Source: Bacteroidales bacterium
GTDB lineage: Bacteria > Bacteroidota > Bacteroidia > Bacteroidales > GCA-2748055
Assembly: GCA_021740585.1 (NCBI GenBank)
Contig: JAIOZM010000033.1
Span: 1 to 42,402, forward strand
Reading direction: 5' to 3'
Length of the DNA: 42,402 nt
Shown here: positions 25,758-35,900 of the stretch, in pieces
Numbering within the stretch: position 1 is the first letter of the stretch
Layout of the letters: the number at the start of each line of letters is the position of its first letter
The notes under the pieces: model-generated
The model's input: the letters and a program-made list of their open reading frames with translations, nothing else
Database searches by the model: none
What the model was told of the DNA's origin: nothing
Made by a program: the position numbers and the translations under genes

Positions 25758-27893
25758 CTACCAACTAAACGTATGATTACCCATGGGTAACTCTATAATG
25801 ACCTGATTCTTTTTCGCCATTTCAGTTCCTGTTTCTCCAATGCTTATTGACCTGGCAATTTCACCGGAGAAAGTTAATTTACTTTTTTCTTTCAAAACAA
25901 GGACTCCACTATTTTCACTAAGATACAAGCTCAAATTACGATTCGATTTTATAGCATTAGTCTCCCATTTAAGTTGTGATGCATCCTTGGCAAAGAGTTG
26001 ATTAATATGTTCATTTTCTTTTCTGAAGAATAGTATCCTTGCTTTAAATTCTACACCTTCAATTTTTTCTGTTTTATCGGATTTTGAAGTGAATATATAA
26101 TCTTTTATAGCAGCATTTTGTTTCAAAATCCCTCCACTATATTCCTGATGCTCTGTTCGTTCAAAAGAAAGACTTATGTCTCCTTTTTGATGTGGATATA
26201 AAACGGTTGTGATATAATTTTGCCCGATAGAATTATAGACAGCTTCAAATCTGTTATGCCCGGGATGATCGCTATACCTGCCTGCATTAGAAGGAATCAT
26301 ATCAATATTTAAAGTATCAGCCGGGCTAACAAAAAAGCAAGTAAGCTGAGTATTTTCAATAGTAGGAAAATAATCAATATCAGCTGTATAAACCATCTCA
26401 TTACTAATTGTCTCTACAGCACTTTGATTTAGCAAATGAATATAGTTTTTTATTTGATTAGTTTTATCGGTTTTCACCTCGTCAATTAGTAGAAAATAAG
26501 CATCTGTAATCTCAGACCCATGTACCAGTATTAAATTACGGTAGTGGCTTGCATTATCTAATGCCGGCCCTGAAAATCCGCAGGCATAGTCGAATTTATC
26601 GGCAATTATATGCTCAACAATTCCACCACCGACCCTGGCCACATGATTTTCCCCATTAATTGTTAAGGTATTATTTAAGTAGGCCGGGCGTGCAGGGCTG
26701 CCTAATCTTCCTCCATTTATCAGTAATCGGTTTCCCATGCCCGACAGAGCCAGCCCATTCACTTCATTATGTGTATGCCATTCATCCTGCGATTTAATAT
26801 TGTATAAAACGGCATGTAATCCATCAGGATTGTCCTCTTTTTCTCTGAAAAAAGCACCTCCATTGGTATAGCTCTTACTCGAAGGTACAAGGGGTTTTGG
26901 AAGAGGAGCCTTGGGTAAAATATAGGTAAGTATATTTCCCTTGGCAGGTATTCCCTCATAAAACCATGACACATAAGCTGCTGCTTCCATATCAAAATTT
27001 ACAATTCGTCGGTTGAGCATATCATTGTGTAAAGTCATATAAGGGGTCATATCTCCAATAAGTTCCATTTCTTTGGCACAATTTACGCTTGAGCCAAATA
27101 GCCAGCGATAAAATTGTTTGATTCTTTCATTGTTATAATAACGATTATCAATACCCGTAAACTCCAGTACGTCCATATATCCTGATTTAGCAACCCGGCT
27201 ATCTCCACCACCAAGTCTTTCCCATGCATAATGAATGGTAACAGAACTCACTCCATCTTCTGTTATCTGCTGCATTATTCTATCGTAATATTCATCATCT
27301 GGTGTAGTTCTAACCCCTTTATAAATGTCCCAGCAGCCATGAGTCCCCAATCGTACGCCAGACCATGAACCGGTTCGCTTTATTTTAGATATTTGAGTTT
27401 CAATAATTTCTTCACAAGCCTGTAAATCCTCCATTGACAATGCATTATACACAATATCTAAGGACAATATGGCAACAAAAAAAGATCCCATATTAGGTAC
27501 CACCCCTGTCCAATCAGAATTCTCGTTGGGATTTAGTTGTGCGTAATGATTAATAATAGCATCTTTCACCCGCTGGGCATGAATATGAGCATTTTCCTCA
27601 TCCAAAATATAACAGAGAGCAGCCGCTCCTACAAAATCCTGCAAAAGATAAGCTCTATCCTCATTTGATCTGTTTGAGAATACACTTCCAAATTCGGTAT
27701 TTTCAGATATTCTCAAAGCATCAGCTTCAATGGATTTCCAGGGTTCATAGGCCGATTTTTTTCTTAAGGCATCATATTGATCTTCCCGAACAATTAGGAA
27801 GGGATGCTTTAATTCGGTTTCCTTTGATTGAGATAAAATATTAAGGGGTAAAATCGAAGCAATTAAAAATAAAATCAAATTTTTGTGAACCAT
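25758..27893 (-). CDS. Heparinase II/III-like protein with altered metal site
   Basis: A 711-residue protein with a signal peptide ending near PLNILSQ (about residue 22). The helical toroid covers about 30-330, with the conserved GTHGCWD (183-189). The sandwich covers about 335-710. It keeps the His-x-His pair (His373-Thr-His375 in EWHTHNE), unlike its two paralogs. However, the two further positions where metal-binding Asp and His are expected are Asn393 (LLINGG) and about Asn407 (YLNNTLT). It could therefore be metal-independent, use another ligand set, or belong to a different lyase family of this fold. No lipobox or T9SS tail is seen, so it is probably periplasmic. It follows the beta-helix gene by 29 bp and is cotranscribed with it. 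Confidence 0.82.
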   Translation of the reverse strand: MVHKNLILFLIASILPLNILSQSKETELKHPFLIVREDQYDALRKKSAYEPWKSIEADALRISENTEFGSVFSNRSNEDRAYLLQDFVGAAALCYILDEENAHIHAQRVKDAIINHYAQLNPNENSDWTGVVPNMGSFFVAILSLDIVYNALSMEDLQACEEIIETQISKIKRTGSWSGVRLGTHGCWDIYKGVRTTPDDEYYDRIMQQITEDGVSSVTIHYAWERLGGGDSRVAKSGYMDVLEFTGIDNRYYNNERIKQFYRWLFGSSVNCAKEMELIGDMTPYMTLHNDMLNRRIVNFDMEAAAYVSWFYEGIPAKGNILTYILPKAPLPKPLVPSSKSYTNGGAFFREKEDNPDGLHAVLYNIKSQDEWHTHNEVNGLALSGMGNRLLINGGRLGSPARPAYLNNTLTINGENHVARVGGGIVEHIIADKFDYACGFSGPALDNASHYRNLILVHGSEITDAYFLLIDEVKTDKTNQIKNYIHLLNQSAVETISNEMVYTADIDYFPTIENTQLTCFFVSPADTLNIDMIPSNAGRYSDHPGHNRFEAVYNSIGQNYITTVLYPHQKGDISLSFERTEHQEYSGGILKQNAAIKDYIFTSKSDKTEKIEGVEFKARILFFRKENEHINQLFAKDASQLKWETNAIKSNRNLSLYLSENSGVLVLKEKSKLTFSGEIARSISIGETGTEMAKKNQVIIELPMGNHTFSW

Positions 27894-27922
27894 AGTTTTT
27901 GTTTTTCAGCTTTGTACGTTTA

Positions 27923-30571
27923 TCAAATATTGCCTAACCTGGCTTTTATAAACTTATGCGTATAAGTCCCAAAATCGCCCTCAGCTTTTAGCAAATAAAT
28001 ACCATTTTCCAGATGATCAATATCAAAACTTACAAGATTTTCAACATCATATTGGATTAGCAACATCCGACCGGTTATGTTATAAATAGCCAGTTTATCG
28101 ATTCGAAAATCTACTGTTGCTACATTAAGCACCTCAGTTGCCGGATTTGGATAAATACTCAGTTTAAATTTCTTGCTAAAGTCTGGAAAATAGTTTAGTT
28201 TGTCTTCAACACTTATTACTAGCTCAGGGCAGTGATCAGCAGCCTCTTTACTCTTAAAATTAACATTCACATTGGCAGCGGTTTGGTCTTGCAGACAAAC
28301 AGAAACCACTCCGTCCTGGATTAGCTGAGATTTAAGATAATTTGTGATATCCCATTCGTAATACATATCACCTGAGCTTATAACTGCTGATGAAATATTA
28401 TCTCCTGTAACAGGAGCGTTTGCCCAGTTAATTGTGGATTCAGTCCAGTTATCATCTATCTCAGAAGCAGTGATTATACAATAGTCTGTGTTGAATGCAT
28501 ATAGTTTGAGCATTGCCTTCACTATATCTTCCCCCACTATATTTTCACCATTTAAATCAATTTTAATCAGTGTTTTACGAAAGAAGTTTTCTACACTACC
28601 TTGTTTTACTACCAGATCTGTTGCTGCACCGTAATTAAGATCAAATGAATCTCCACCCCGAACATAAGCATCTTCAGTAACAGAAAAAGTAGTATTAATA
28701 AGATCAGCTGAAGATGTTAAATCAACAGAAAGGAGGTTAGACCAGGCTGATGATCCGATATCATTTATAGCTTTTAATCGATACTGGTATACTCTGGCTT
28801 CGAGTTTTGAATCTTCATCTGAATAAGATTCTGTATTTTCAGCGAGTTGAGCAATCTGCATAAAAGTCAACCCTCCATCTGACGACCTTTCCAAAACATA
28901 TCTATTCTCATCCATTGCAATATCGAGCCACGCCAAATTTATGTATTTGGAAGTATTTGAGTATGAATAGGAGGTAAGCTTTAATTTTCCCGGAGTATCG
29001 GGTCTGATTCCATAAGTCAAACGTTCAGCTAATTGTGCTTCATACAATGAAGTGATTTCAGAAATTTCTCCTGTGCCTTCAATGTAGCCGGCAGGTTGAC
29101 TGTATGGACCATTATTATCTACCGTGGCATCACAGGCAATGGCATAATTTTGTCCGATGGGTGGTTTTTGAATAACAATCTGATTATTAGGTGCATAGAT
29201 ATTCCATGCTACCTGATTGGTTCCGGTCCAGCCATGGCCAGTCCCATAATCTCCCCTATTGTATAAGCCAAGTACTCTGTCGGTATTTGTTGAATGAAAG
29301 CTTGTATTATCCCAAAGAAAACCGGAACCCCATCGCCGATGACCTTCAGAAGCGGTGTGTGCTTGTTCTGAACTGCAGCCTGTAAAGACCATTCCTGCGA
29401 CCGTACTTGCACCATTGGAAACAAAAGCATGCCTCGACTCTGTGGAATGGCAATCTTTAAAAAGAACATTATTGCAGGCTGCGGCAACATGGAAGTTGTA
29501 CCGGCGGGAAGCTTCAACAGCACTATGTGGTTCGATGGCCTGACAATTTAATACCGTAGTGCGGGTGGTTCCTTCCAAAATGAATCCGGCCTGAGCAAAA
29601 TGGTTAACGGTGACATTCTTTGCCCAGCAATCCTCCACCCCTTTAAATCTGACCCCATACCAGGGATGATTTTCATCCTCGGGACCAGCTGTTACTATAT
29701 CTATTCTGAGATTTTCAATTCCCATTTCTGTCATTAGATTTTTTCGGGTAAAAATCCAGGCATAAGATTGTGACAGGGAACGATCCAGTTCATGATAAAG
29801 AGGAACATCAAGCTGTATTTTCTTGCCTTCAACAGCAGTAACAAAAGAATTGAAATACATATCAATCTCACCCGGTTTCCATGGCTCATCAATACCTGTA
29901 TCCCCACCACGAACAGCGTCTATCCAACTTTGGGTACTGGGATGACGTATAATTATATTGTCTCCCACATGATAAGCTGAGGCATTTTCAACTTCAATCG
30001 TCCGACTGCCAACCGGAAGATATTCGCTGGTAATATTAACCCGTGATCCTGGAACTTCCTCTTTCCATAAGGATATGTCGTTTCCGCCAATTACAACGAG
30101 TGTTCGTTTATCTGTACCTCTCCCAATAATAATAGTATTATCAATTGGAGTAGGTCCATCCCCAGAACCCCGAAGTACCACTCCGCTTTTCTTAATATAT
30201 ATGGTTCCGTCGATCGGGTATAATCCGGGTTTAAGCAAAACAGCTCCGCGAAAACCATTACTATTTAATGTCATTGCGGAAACATTATCAATGGCGGCTT
30301 GTATGTGTGCTGTATTGTCACCCGTTATTGGACTTATCTCCAGTACGGTCTCAACAACAGGAATGTCAACTCCTCCACCCCTATAGCCGGCGTGGCTAAA
30401 ATCAGGGATACGGTTACCATCTTCATCAGAGTGATAGACTAGACGCATATTATCATCGTAATGTAAAATAGTGGATTGGTACTGGGCGGATAGCTGATTT
30501 GGGATCAGTATAAGACTGAAAACTAAAATAAATAATCTGCAGAAAAACTTCTGTATTATATAATCAAGCAT
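27923..30571 (-). CDS. Pectate-lyase-like beta-helix protein with Fn3, CBM96 and T9SS
   Basis: An 882-residue protein from the ATG at 30571; an upstream TTG at 30601 is unlikely. Signal peptide 1-29 (ending NQLSAQ). The N-terminal pectate-lyase-superfamily beta-helix covers about 35-540: HIQAAIDNVS and RGAVLLKPGLYPIDGTIYI form the usual opening, GSGDGPTPIDNTIIIG follows, and later coils are rich in Asn and His. A fibronectin III-like domain lies at about 550-640. A DNRLRE/CBM96-type module (about 650-805) has YVRGG, RKTLIKIDL, NWTESTINWANAP and YYEWDITNYLKSQL; this module is known from alginate-acting enzymes. A T9SS sorting domain covers about 815-882. It is a surface enzyme for a polyuronate or similar; the exact lyase or hydrolase family is not identifiable by eye. 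Its tail is a close copy of that of the next gene upstream. Confidence 0.83.
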   Translation of the reverse strand: MLDYIIQKFFCRLFILVFSLILIPNQLSAQYQSTILHYDDNMRLVYHSDEDGNRIPDFSHAGYRGGGVDIPVVETVLEISPITGDNTAHIQAAIDNVSAMTLNSNGFRGAVLLKPGLYPIDGTIYIKKSGVVLRGSGDGPTPIDNTIIIGRGTDKRTLVVIGGNDISLWKEEVPGSRVNITSEYLPVGSRTIEVENASAYHVGDNIIIRHPSTQSWIDAVRGGDTGIDEPWKPGEIDMYFNSFVTAVEGKKIQLDVPLYHELDRSLSQSYAWIFTRKNLMTEMGIENLRIDIVTAGPEDENHPWYGVRFKGVEDCWAKNVTVNHFAQAGFILEGTTRTTVLNCQAIEPHSAVEASRRYNFHVAAACNNVLFKDCHSTESRHAFVSNGASTVAGMVFTGCSSEQAHTASEGHRRWGSGFLWDNTSFHSTNTDRVLGLYNRGDYGTGHGWTGTNQVAWNIYAPNNQIVIQKPPIGQNYAIACDATVDNNGPYSQPAGYIEGTGEISEITSLYEAQLAERLTYGIRPDTPGKLKLTSYSYSNTSKYINLAWLDIAMDENRYVLERSSDGGLTFMQIAQLAENTESYSDEDSKLEARVYQYRLKAINDIGSSAWSNLLSVDLTSSADLINTTFSVTEDAYVRGGDSFDLNYGAATDLVVKQGSVENFFRKTLIKIDLNGENIVGEDIVKAMLKLYAFNTDYCIITASEIDDNWTESTINWANAPVTGDNISSAVISSGDMYYEWDITNYLKSQLIQDGVVSVCLQDQTAANVNVNFKSKEAADHCPELVISVEDKLNYFPDFSKKFKLSIYPNPATEVLNVATVDFRIDKLAIYNITGRMLLIQYDVENLVSFDIDHLENGIYLLKAEGDFGTYTHKFIKARLGNI

Positions 30572-30624
30572 ATATTTAACTTTTATGGCATTTAGCGTCA
30601 AAAAAAAGCAAAACGCTTCAACAT

Positions 30625-33600
30625 TTATTGTGTTTTAATAAACTTACGCGTATAAGTTCCAAATTCACCCTCAGCTTTAAGCAGGTAAATACCTTTCTCC
30701 AGATTTTCAATGTTAAATCGCGCTTGATTTTCAACATTATGTTGGACAAGCAAGATCTGACCGGTTAGGTTATAAATAGCCAGTTTATCGATTTTAGCTT
30801 CAGCTGTCGCAACATTCAATACATTGCTTGCAGGATTTGGATAAATATTTAGTTTAAATTCTCTGGTATAATCCGGTAAGGAGCTATAAGAGTCATCAAT
30901 GCTTAGAACAAGTTCAGGATGATGGTCAGCCGCTTCTTTGCTATTGAAATAAACATTTACATTGGCACCGGTATATTCGTCCAGACAAACCGAAATGATT
31001 CCGTCCTGATTAAGCTGAGATTTAAGATAGTTGGTTATATCCCATTCATAGTAAGTATCAGCAGATGTTATTTCTGATGATGAAATATCACTGCCTGAAA
31101 CAGGTGCGGTTGCCCAGGTAACAATGGATTCAGTCCAATTATCATCTATTTCTGAAGCGACTATCGTACAATCACCTGTTCTGTTTGCATATAGTTTTAG
31201 AACCGCCCTCCCTATAGCATGACTCTGCAAATTTTCATTGTTTAAATCAATCTTAATCAGAGTTTTGCGGAAAAAGTCTTCTTTACTTCCGGTTTTAACA
31301 ATCAGATCTGTTTCTGTACTATAATTAATATTAGCATATTCTCCTCCTCGTACATACGTATCTTCAGTTATACTATAAGTTGAAGTAAGCATATTATCAG
31401 AAAAAGTTGTTGCAGAAGCTTCATTTGAATAATCTGAATTCCCTTCTGCGTTATACGCCAGAACCCTATAAATATATTTTGTGGAACTTTGGAGTCCTGA
31501 TTCACTATAGGAAGTAATATTTGCATCTAAGCTTGCTATTTCTGTGAATGTCCCACCTTCTTCTTTTTTCTCGATTTTAAATCCGTCTTCGTTCATCGAG
31601 TTATCTGTCCAGTTGAGAATAATTTCAGTTTGTGATATAGCACTAGCAAATAATGGCGAAGGAGTGGCAGGTGGATATTTGTACTCAGAACTTGTACTAA
31701 TTATTTTCAATTCAGGTGTATTTTCTCCTTCCTTACTGCTAAAGCTTACAGCTTTATTACTTGCCGATTCATCATAAAATCCAATTGTGATTGCATTTCC
31801 TAAATTACTCTTTGCATAATCTGTTATATCCCATTCATAATATTGCTTATCCGTCCCAATCTGGGTAGTTGCAATGGCTGTACCCATATCAGGGGCATTG
31901 TTCCAGGTGATGCTTTCTTCACCCCAGGAAGTGTTTGATACTTCATAAGCCGTTACCTGACATGCTATTTCAGAGCTAGCATAAAGTCTTAGCAAAGCCT
32001 GATCCACCTCAGTAAGCTGACTTAAATCAAATTGAGCATAAAACTTTCTATTGAGATTTGGATCTGTTCCATTATTAACTTCCAGTTCAGCCGCTGTGCC
32101 AAAATTATTATCGGCATCACTTCCTCCTTTAACAAAAGCATCCTTTAAGGGATTTACTGAATTTTCTTCCATATGGGCTTCGAACAGTTGTGCAAGTCCA
32201 ATGGCATCTTCTCCACGTCCGCTGTAAAATAAATAAAGGGAACCATCATTATCCTCAAGAACATAGGGGTCGCGTAACTGATTAACATCCTCGGGAGCGC
32301 TTGATGTTTCAGAAGGTATGGTTGAAAGATCCCCACCTTCCCATCCGGGAGCTGATTGCAGAATTTGGTACGGCGGATAGCTGGCATCCCATTTGGTCCA
32401 GTCTCCAACACTTAAATCGATAGTTGACATTTGGATGTTTTCCATCAGATCTCCTCTTCGGCTGTAAAAAACCTGTAATTCATCACCGACTTTCCTTACA
32501 GCTGTATGTCGTACACGCAGCACATCAGATGAGATACCGTCTATACCGGTAATATCAGCCTGAAAAGGATTGTTGGGATGATTGTCCCATAATTTCTTCG
32601 TAAAATCAAATCCTACAGGCGCCGCCCAAGGGGCATTTACATCCAAAGCTTTATAAGGAGTACCGTCGTTTGATAAAGCGTACATATTATCCCCGTACTC
32701 AAAAACCCTGAAATATGAGTTACCCAAAATGACGGGTTGAATATTGTTGTAAAACTCAAGACCATATGGGGAAAAAGAAACATATGAAAGCTGTGCATTT
32801 ACCTCCACTCCATCAACATAAGTGGAAGACCCGCTGTGGAAATATAAAATAATCCGCTGATTCTCATTATCTACATGAACATCCGGAGAGGCCAGATGGT
32901 TATTGGGAATTACTATCCCATTCTCCAGATTAATTACATGATCACCCAGATCTAAAACACCCCGATCCCCTATTGGTGTAGCAGTACCAACCTGATAAAG
33001 ATGCCAGGGTCCTTCGATTTCGGACGCCCAGGCCATTCTGATGTATTCGCCTCCATGATGAGCAAAATATAAATAATATTCAGCCGTGGGGTTTGCCCGG
33101 TTTTCCGGCGAAATCCAGTCAGGAATTCTGATAGCACTGGGACCATTCATGTTAACACCATCTTCCGCTGCTCCTAATGTGGAAAACATTTCCTGTGTGA
33201 TGATGGGCTGTGCATTATTGAGCCTTTTTACATCATATTTTACGGTTTGAATAGCTGCATCAACATCGAAATCGTCATCAGTGATTGTTACCCACTCTTT
33301 AAGCATCGCCCGGCAGGCCATTAATTCGTCATGATAGGCAGGATCATAGGTTACCGGATTCAACTCACCAGGATCACTTTCCAGATCAAACAGCTGCTCT
33401 TTATTGGCTCCATGATCGAACAAAAAATATTTAAACTTTTTAGTCACTACCATTCTACCAATAAAGCTACCCGGGGTGTTGCTTTTATATACACTTTGGT
33501 CAATCTCTGAAACCACATAATCTCTGGTTACAGGAGCAGCGTCACCGGCATCTGTAAGGAAGCTGGCAGAGAGGTTTTCTCCCGGGAGATAATCAGGTAT

Positions 33601-34629
33601 TTCAATCCCTGCCATTTTCAATATGGTTGGGTATAAATCCAATCCGTTGGAGACAAGGGTCTCCTCATCGATAACACCTGCTTTGGTTTTTCCTTTCCAG
33701 GAAACAATAAATGGAATATTTATTACCTCTTCATAAAAGTTCTTCTTTTGTGTCCATTGATGAGAGCCGTGTCCGTCGCCATGATCAGAAGTATAAATAA
33801 TGATGGTATTCTCCAACAATCCCTGACTTTCAAGTTCATCGTATACTTCTTCAATGTGAGCATCGACTTTTTCCACAAGTCTGTCGTATCCATACATATA
33901 GTGTCTCCACATTGATTCTGTCCAACCCTTATACGGATTAGTATCCCAATACTCGTCACCGGGATCCTGATTCCGGCGGGCTGACACACCTTCTGCTTCA
34001 TTTTCAGGAATGGCAAAATTATAAGGAAGAGCCGGGCAAAAAGCGGTGTCCATCTGTTCCTCAACGGGGCCATCATGGTAGGAGTCGTTATCCCCTGCAA
34101 TGTTTCTGGCTAGTTCACAACAATCGTGTGGATTTAAAAAGGAAGTGATTAAGAAAAAAGGCTTGGTATGATCTTGTTTAAGAAAATCCGTGCTCCTTTG
34201 TGAAATATCAGAGTCGTTACGGAGATCATTGTAGCTCTGAAATCCATGCCAATCTTTCACATCATCCATATCCGTAGATCCCACATGCCATTTTCCAAGA
34301 TAGGCTGTTTCGTATCCTTTCTCAGCAAGCACACCTGCGATGGAAGGATAATTTGTTGGAGTGGCCTTGCTGGGCATCATCCCGGTCATAAAAGATTTCC
34401 TTGAAGCCGTGCAAACCGGATAGGTACAATAACTTCGGGTAAATGTGACACCTTGATCTGCTATTTTGTCAATTCCCGGAGTTAGCATATTGTCATAACC
34501 CCTTTGTGTAAGTAATGTACCGGAGTGCTGATCTGTAATTATCACTAATATGTTGGGAGGAGCATCCTGACCGAAACTTAAGGCGCTAATACTAAGGATT
34601 GGTGCTAAAAAAAGTATTTTAGTGTTCAT
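30625..34629 (-). CDS. Sulfatase / five-bladed propeller / double CBM96 fusion with T9SS
   Basis: A 1334-residue secreted protein. Signal peptide 1-20. The S1-type sulfatase covers about 24-455: the formylglycine site is CTASR (Cys73 to Arg77, the C-x-A-x-R variant), with TDQ (Asp33), LGKWH (Lys113, His115), NPHD (His168) and SDHGDGHGSH (Asp282, His283) ending near Lys295. About 475-817 is a five-bladed beta-propeller like GH43/GH117-type glycosidases (PSAIRIPDW, EYYLYFAHHGG, ASPDVHVD, LRDPYV, SLYLFYSGRG). Then come a DNRLRE/CBM96 module (about 822-980), Fn3 (about 985-1077), a second CBM96 (about 1082-1246) and a T9SS sorting domain (about 1258-1334). It would remove sulfate esters and possibly cleave the exposed sugar on the cell surface. 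The sulfatase site looks intact; activity of the propeller is inferred from fold only. Maturation needs a separate formylglycine enzyme, not seen here. Confidence 0.9.
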   Translation of the reverse strand: MNTKILFLAPILSISALSFGQDAPPNILVIITDQHSGTLLTQRGYDNMLTPGIDKIADQGVTFTRSYCTYPVCTASRKSFMTGMMPSKATPTNYPSIAGVLAEKGYETAYLGKWHVGSTDMDDVKDWHGFQSYNDLRNDSDISQRSTDFLKQDHTKPFFLITSFLNPHDCCELARNIAGDNDSYHDGPVEEQMDTAFCPALPYNFAIPENEAEGVSARRNQDPGDEYWDTNPYKGWTESMWRHYMYGYDRLVEKVDAHIEEVYDELESQGLLENTIIIYTSDHGDGHGSHQWTQKKNFYEEVINIPFIVSWKGKTKAGVIDEETLVSNGLDLYPTILKMAGIEIPDYLPGENLSASFLTDAGDAAPVTRDYVVSEIDQSVYKSNTPGSFIGRMVVTKKFKYFLFDHGANKEQLFDLESDPGELNPVTYDPAYHDELMACRAMLKEWVTITDDDFDVDAAIQTVKYDVKRLNNAQPIITQEMFSTLGAAEDGVNMNGPSAIRIPDWISPENRANPTAEYYLYFAHHGGEYIRMAWASEIEGPWHLYQVGTATPIGDRGVLDLGDHVINLENGIVIPNNHLASPDVHVDNENQRIILYFHSGSSTYVDGVEVNAQLSYVSFSPYGLEFYNNIQPVILGNSYFRVFEYGDNMYALSNDGTPYKALDVNAPWAAPVGFDFTKKLWDNHPNNPFQADITGIDGISSDVLRVRHTAVRKVGDELQVFYSRRGDLMENIQMSTIDLSVGDWTKWDASYPPYQILQSAPGWEGGDLSTIPSETSSAPEDVNQLRDPYVLEDNDGSLYLFYSGRGEDAIGLAQLFEAHMEENSVNPLKDAFVKGGSDADNNFGTAAELEVNNGTDPNLNRKFYAQFDLSQLTEVDQALLRLYASSEIACQVTAYEVSNTSWGEESITWNNAPDMGTAIATTQIGTDKQYYEWDITDYAKSNLGNAITIGFYDESASNKAVSFSSKEGENTPELKIISTSSEYKYPPATPSPLFASAISQTEIILNWTDNSMNEDGFKIEKKEEGGTFTEIASLDANITSYSESGLQSSTKYIYRVLAYNAEGNSDYSNEASATTFSDNMLTSTYSITEDTYVRGGEYANINYSTETDLIVKTGSKEDFFRKTLIKIDLNNENLQSHAIGRAVLKLYANRTGDCTIVASEIDDNWTESIVTWATAPVSGSDISSSEITSADTYYEWDITNYLKSQLNQDGIISVCLDEYTGANVNVYFNSKEAADHHPELVLSIDDSYSSLPDYTREFKLNIYPNPASNVLNVATAEAKIDKLAIYNLTGQILLVQHNVENQARFNIENLEKGIYLLKAEGEFGTYTRKFIKTQ

Positions 34630-34823
34630 GGTTATATTTTGAGAAAAAATTATTTAACTTTTCGTATATGAAAACATTATTATATTATCAACAAATTATC
34701 CGGGTTAACAATTCAGGTTATTTTCTTAACATGTGGTTTCTCCTTCCTTTGTAAGGTTTATGGTTAAAATTGGAAGACTTTCATCTATTTTTGACCACAA
34801 CAATTTAAATAGTCCCTGACTCT

Positions 34824-35900
34824 TCATTTTTCTTTAATTCCTTCTACTTCCTCATCAATAAACCTGAAGATCATCCCTATTACCTTTCCATCATTATCCA
34901 ATTTCATCCTGAATGCAAAATCAATGTCTTTCGCGAAAAAGTCCAGCTCAGAACTTGCGTAAAACAATCGCTTTGAGCCAAAAAGATTGATAACAAGAAG
35001 GTTGTTTTCTCTCTTCACTACAAAAGTTCGTCCATTTTGCATGTTGTATGTACCGGTATAATCATCCAATACCTGGAGAGAAAGTGATATCTCGGGGATT
35101 GCTATAGGATTTGGTATTGGTAACTGATTTAGTTCTCTAATCCAGATATTACGAAACTTAACAGGGGTGCAGGGTTCGCGTTGTAAAACCAAGGGAAGCT
35201 TTTCAGGATGGGCTTCGTATTTTATTTTACCCATCCAGCTATGAACACCTTTTAGTTCCACATGGTCATGAACAAGAATTCCATTATGCAACACAGTAAT
35301 AATAGCTTTCTTTTTGACATTGCCATTCACATCAAACGAAGGAGCCCGAAAGATAATATCGTAAGTTTGCCATTCGCCCGGTGGTCTGCTGGCGTTCACT
35401 CTTGGTGGAAATTGACTGTAAATGGCGGCTGCCTGACCATCGGGGAAAGTAGCACTTTTATATGAATCAAGTATTTGAACTTCATATTTACCCATGATTT
35501 GAATACCATTATTTCCTCTTCGCTGACCAACACCATCGGGAGGATTGGGTGTTACCCATTCCACATGCAGTTGAATGTTGCCAAAACTCTGAATAGTTCT
35601 GATACCGCCGCCACTTCCTTTTTCTGCAACCAGAAGTCCATGCTCTATTTTCCAATCAGCAGGACTACCATCCATTGATCGCCATTGATCCAAGTTTTTT
35701 CCATCAAAAAGCACAATCGCATCAGAGGGTGCTATACCCACATTATCCTGTGTGCTGACTTTGCCCGGATCGACGGTTGGAGGAGCAGGGTAAGACATAT
35801 CATGTTGTTTCCATTCGGGACTGACCTGAGCAATGTTATTGTGCATAATCAAAACAGAAAACACAAGAATTGTTGCTATAATTAAATAGTTTTTATTCAT
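34824..35900 (-). CDS. Secreted DUF1080 (3-keto-disaccharide hydrolase-like) protein
   Basis: A 358-residue protein. N-terminal hydrophobic signal (about 1-25, ending NNIAQ). The DUF1080 jelly-roll covers about 55-255: IVLFDGKNLDQWRSMDG, DWKIEHGLLVAEKG, GNNGIQIMGKYEVQILDSY, GEWQTYDIIFRAP and KFRNIWIREL, all hallmark strands of the family. A C-terminal beta domain (about 270-355, DDYTGTYNMQNGRTF) resembles the small beta domain found behind some hydrolases (DUF3471-like). Characterised DUF1080 relatives cleave 3-keto glycosides by elimination. Here the gene is in the lyase operon, about 190 bp downstream of the sulfatase-fusion stop in window order (transcribed before it), and shares the system with an oxidoreductase and a tandem DUF1080 lipoprotein. 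Function is inferred from the family. Confidence 0.85.
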   Translation of the reverse strand: MNKNYLIIATILVFSVLIMHNNIAQVSPEWKQHDMSYPAPPTVDPGKVSTQDNVGIAPSDAIVLFDGKNLDQWRSMDGSPADWKIEHGLLVAEKGSGGGIRTIQSFGNIQLHVEWVTPNPPDGVGQRRGNNGIQIMGKYEVQILDSYKSATFPDGQAAAIYSQFPPRVNASRPPGEWQTYDIIFRAPSFDVNGNVKKKAIITVLHNGILVHDHVELKGVHSWMGKIKYEAHPEKLPLVLQREPCTPVKFRNIWIRELNQLPIPNPIAIPEISLSLQVLDDYTGTYNMQNGRTFVVKRENNLLVINLFGSKRLFYASSELDFFAKDIDFAFRMKLDNDGKVIGMIFRFIDEEVEGIKEK

